Part shown: positions 13,257-14,196 of the stretch, in pieces
Layout of the letters: the number at the start of each line of letters is the position of its first letter
How positions within the stretch are numbered: position 1 is the first letter of the stretch
Source of the DNA: Actinomycetes bacterium
GTDB taxonomy: Bacteria; Actinomycetota; Acidimicrobiia; Acidimicrobiales; Microtrichaceae
Direction: 5' to 3'
Assembly: GCA_023423215.1 (NCBI GenBank)
Contig: JAFAFZ010000309.1
Coordinates: 1 to 14,196 of the forward strand
DNA: 14,196 bases
Made by a program: the position numbers and the translations under genes
Notes under the pieces: model-generated
What the model saw: only the letters and a program-made list of their open reading frames with translations
The model's database searches: none
Told to the model about the DNA's origin: nothing

Positions 13257-13272
13257 CGGCGGCGCTCCGCCG
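13257..13272 (+). terminator. Small hairpin after ychF
   Basis: CGGCGG (13257-13262), loop CGCT, CCGCCG (13267-13272) form a 6-bp perfect stem 8 nt after the ychF stop. Confidence 0.45.
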
Positions 13273-13280
13273 GGCCGTCC

Positions 13281-13309
13281 GACCCCGCTCGGGTGCACCG
13301 ATCGGGGTC
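13281..13309 (+). terminator. Second, stronger hairpin after ychF
   Basis: GACCCCG (13281-13287) pairs with CGGGGTC (13303-13309). After one C/T mismatch, TCGG (13289-13292) pairs with CCGA (13298-13301) around a 5-nt loop. The plan (7 bp, single mismatch, short inner stem, 5-nt loop) matches the hairpin at 10294-10324. It ends 22 nt before the DUF192 start. Confidence 0.55.
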
Positions 13310-13331
13310 CTCGGGCGTGTGAGCATGTGGC

Positions 13332-13655
13332 ATGGCCTGGTTGACCCGTGACGGACAGGTGCTGGCCAGCGCCGAGGTCGCGCGCAGCCGGGCCGAACGT
13401 CGGCGGGGCCTGCGTGGCCGGGCCGACGTGGACGGCGTCTTCGTCCTGCGCGCCCGTTCGATCCACACCGTCGGCATGCAGGTCACGATCGACGTCGCGT
13501 TCTGCGACGCCGAGGGCGTGGTCGTGAAGGTGTGCACCGTGCCGCCGAACCGCGTCACCCTCCCGTGCTGGTCGGCGCGCTCCGCGATCGAGGCGCCGCA
13601 GGGCGCGCTGCGCGAGTGGGGCGTCGTCGCCGGCGACCGGCTGGAGATCCGATGA
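13332..13655 (+). CDS. DUF192 family protein (107 aa)
   Basis: This is a small beta-rich protein of the DUF192 family (COG1430), whose biochemical role is not established. The family pattern is clear: VARSRAERRRGLRGRADVDG (about 16-35; the 'ER-x-x-GLM' step), VFVLRARSIHTVGMQVTIDVAFCDAEG (36-62; HT-x-GM and IDVAF-x-D), VVVKVCTVPPNRVTLP (63-78), and APQGALREWGVVAGDRLEIR (88-107; ending GD-x-x-x). Many relatives are exported with a signal peptide; this one begins directly at the domain, so it should be cytosolic. The ATG at 13332 gives a natural start. GAGCAT 5 nt upstream resembles the leaderless -10 elements only weakly. The gene is 24 nt from rsmI and in the same direction, so the two are likely co-transcribed. 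Confidence 0.88.
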   Translation: MAWLTRDGQVLASAEVARSRAERRRGLRGRADVDGVFVLRARSIHTVGMQVTIDVAFCDAEGVVVKVCTVPPNRVTLPCWSARSAIEAPQGALREWGVVAGDRLEIR

Positions 13656-13679
13656 CCGCCCGAGCCGACCGGTCGCGCC

Positions 13680-14196
13680 GTGGGTGAGGGCCCCTCGCGC
13701 CTGGTCCTCGTCGGCACGCCCATCGGCAACCTCGGCGACACCTCGCCACGGGTGGCCGAGGCCTTCGGCGCCGCGGACCTGGTCGCGTGCGAGGACACCC
13801 GCCGGACCGGTCGGCTGCTGGCGCACCTCGGCATCCACGTGCCCCGCCTCGTCCGCCTGGACGAGCACACCGAGGACGAGGTCGGACCGGGGCTCGTGGC
13901 GCTGGTCGCCGCGGGCGGCGTGGTCGCGGTCGCGAGCGACGCCGGCATGCCCGGGCTGTCGGACCCCGGTGCACGCATCGCCGCGCTGGCCGTCGACGCC
14001 GGCCTGCGGGTCGAGGTCGTGCCCGGTCCGTTCGCCGCGGCGGTCGCGCTGGTCGGCAGCGGGCTGCTCGATCCGTCGGGCCGGTTCTGCTTCGAGGGCA
14101 TCCTGCCCCCCAAGGAGGCCGCACGCGTCGAGCGGCTCGCGGAGCTCGTGGGGCAGCGGCGCACGGTCGAGCTCTACGAGGCGCCGCACCGACTCG
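13680..14196 (+). CDS. rsmI: 16S rRNA (cytidine-1402-2'-O)-methyltransferase RsmI (5' part, runs off window)
   Basis: RsmI uses S-adenosylmethionine to methylate the ribose of C1402 in the decoding centre of 16S rRNA. The first 172 codons are present. Motifs in order are LVLVGTPIGNLGDTSPRV (8-25), ACEDTRRTGRLLAHLGI (36-52), EHTEDE (62-67), AVASDAGMPGLSDPGARI (83-100), VVPGPFAAAVALVGSGL (113-129) and RFCFEGILPPKEAARVERL (135-153). The visible part ends at ELYEAPHRL. 'DAGMP' in place of the proteobacterial 'DAGTP' is usual in actinobacteria; PGPF, where most have PGPS, is a minor oddity. GTG 13680 is the only start after the upstream in-frame TGA and gives the canonical distance to GTPIGN. It is probably co-transcribed with the DUF192 gene 24 nt upstream. 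About 100 C-terminal residues lie outside the window. Confidence 0.96.
   Translation, partial: MGEGPSRLVLVGTPIGNLGDTSPRVAEAFGAADLVACEDTRRTGRLLAHLGIHVPRLVRLDEHTEDEVGPGLVALVAAGGVVAVASDAGMPGLSDPGARIAALAVDAGLRVEVVPGPFAAAVALVGSGLLDPSGRFCFEGILPPKEAARVERLAELVGQRRTVELYEAPHRL

Noticed and set aside
12124..13326. A 400-codon minus-strand frame opposite ychF
   Set aside because: The same artefact; the plus-strand P-loop, NxxE and TGS domain show the true gene.
1..14196. Mobile element, prophage, CRISPR, tRNA or rRNA
   Set aside because: No transposase or integrase motifs, no regularly spaced direct repeats and no cloverleaf or rRNA sequence were recognised, and composition looks uniform throughout.

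Overview
This 14.2 kb window is ordinary, gene-dense chromosomal sequence from a very GC-rich actinobacterium. The evidence is strong third-position G/C, GTG starts, an intact bL37-type ribosomal protein gene (an actinobacterial small protein), promoters of the TANNNT type placed directly in front of start codons, and a threonine-rich C-terminal tail on the first gene. The Thr-tracts and gene set fit an Acidimicrobiia-like lineage, but that rank is a guess. I see no transposase, integrase, phage gene, CRISPR array, tRNA or rRNA. No gap between genes exceeds 300 bases; the largest is 187 bases (10433-10619).

Layout. 1-288: 3' end of a probable UPF0182-family membrane protein. 375-1040: DedA-family membrane protein. 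1204-3555: hppA, membrane proton-pumping pyrophosphatase of the K+-independent type. 3632-4579: CHAD-domain (polyphosphate-binding) protein. 4576-5181 (-): acidic soluble protein of unknown function, meeting the CHAD gene at a shared CTAG. 5258-6982: large multi-pass membrane protein resembling GT-C glycosyltransferases. 6987-8786 (-): long-form acyl-CoA dehydrogenase with a palindromic operator over its -10. 8844-9542 (-): VOC/glyoxalase-like protein. 9566-10249: queuosine-precursor-transporter (YhhQ/DUF165) family protein. 10343-10432 (-): 29-residue ribosomal protein bL37. 10620-12077: glutamate decarboxylase. 12166-13248: ychF, an OLA1-like ATPase. 13332-13655: DUF192 protein. 13680-end: rsmI, 16S rRNA C1402 2'-O-methyltransferase, cut by the window edge.

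How the genes relate. Most are independent units with their own promoters and GC-rich hairpin terminators lacking U-tracts. The clearest functional pairing is hppA (pyrophosphate hydrolysis coupled to proton pumping) with the CHAD protein (polyphosphate binding). A translation-related cluster (bL37, ychF, rsmI) lies at the right end, interrupted by glutamate decarboxylase. DUF192 and rsmI are close enough (24 nt) to be co-transcribed.

The most interesting signals are regulatory rather than a new gene system. TANNNT -10 hexamers sit 6-9 nt upstream of at least six start codons, with the same TAGCCT used three times, which predicts leaderless mRNAs. In one divergent pair (VOC and transporter) the two start codons are only 23 bp apart and both -10 elements lie inside one 10-bp palindrome, ACGGTACCGT. 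I did not find a convincing undescribed multi-gene system.
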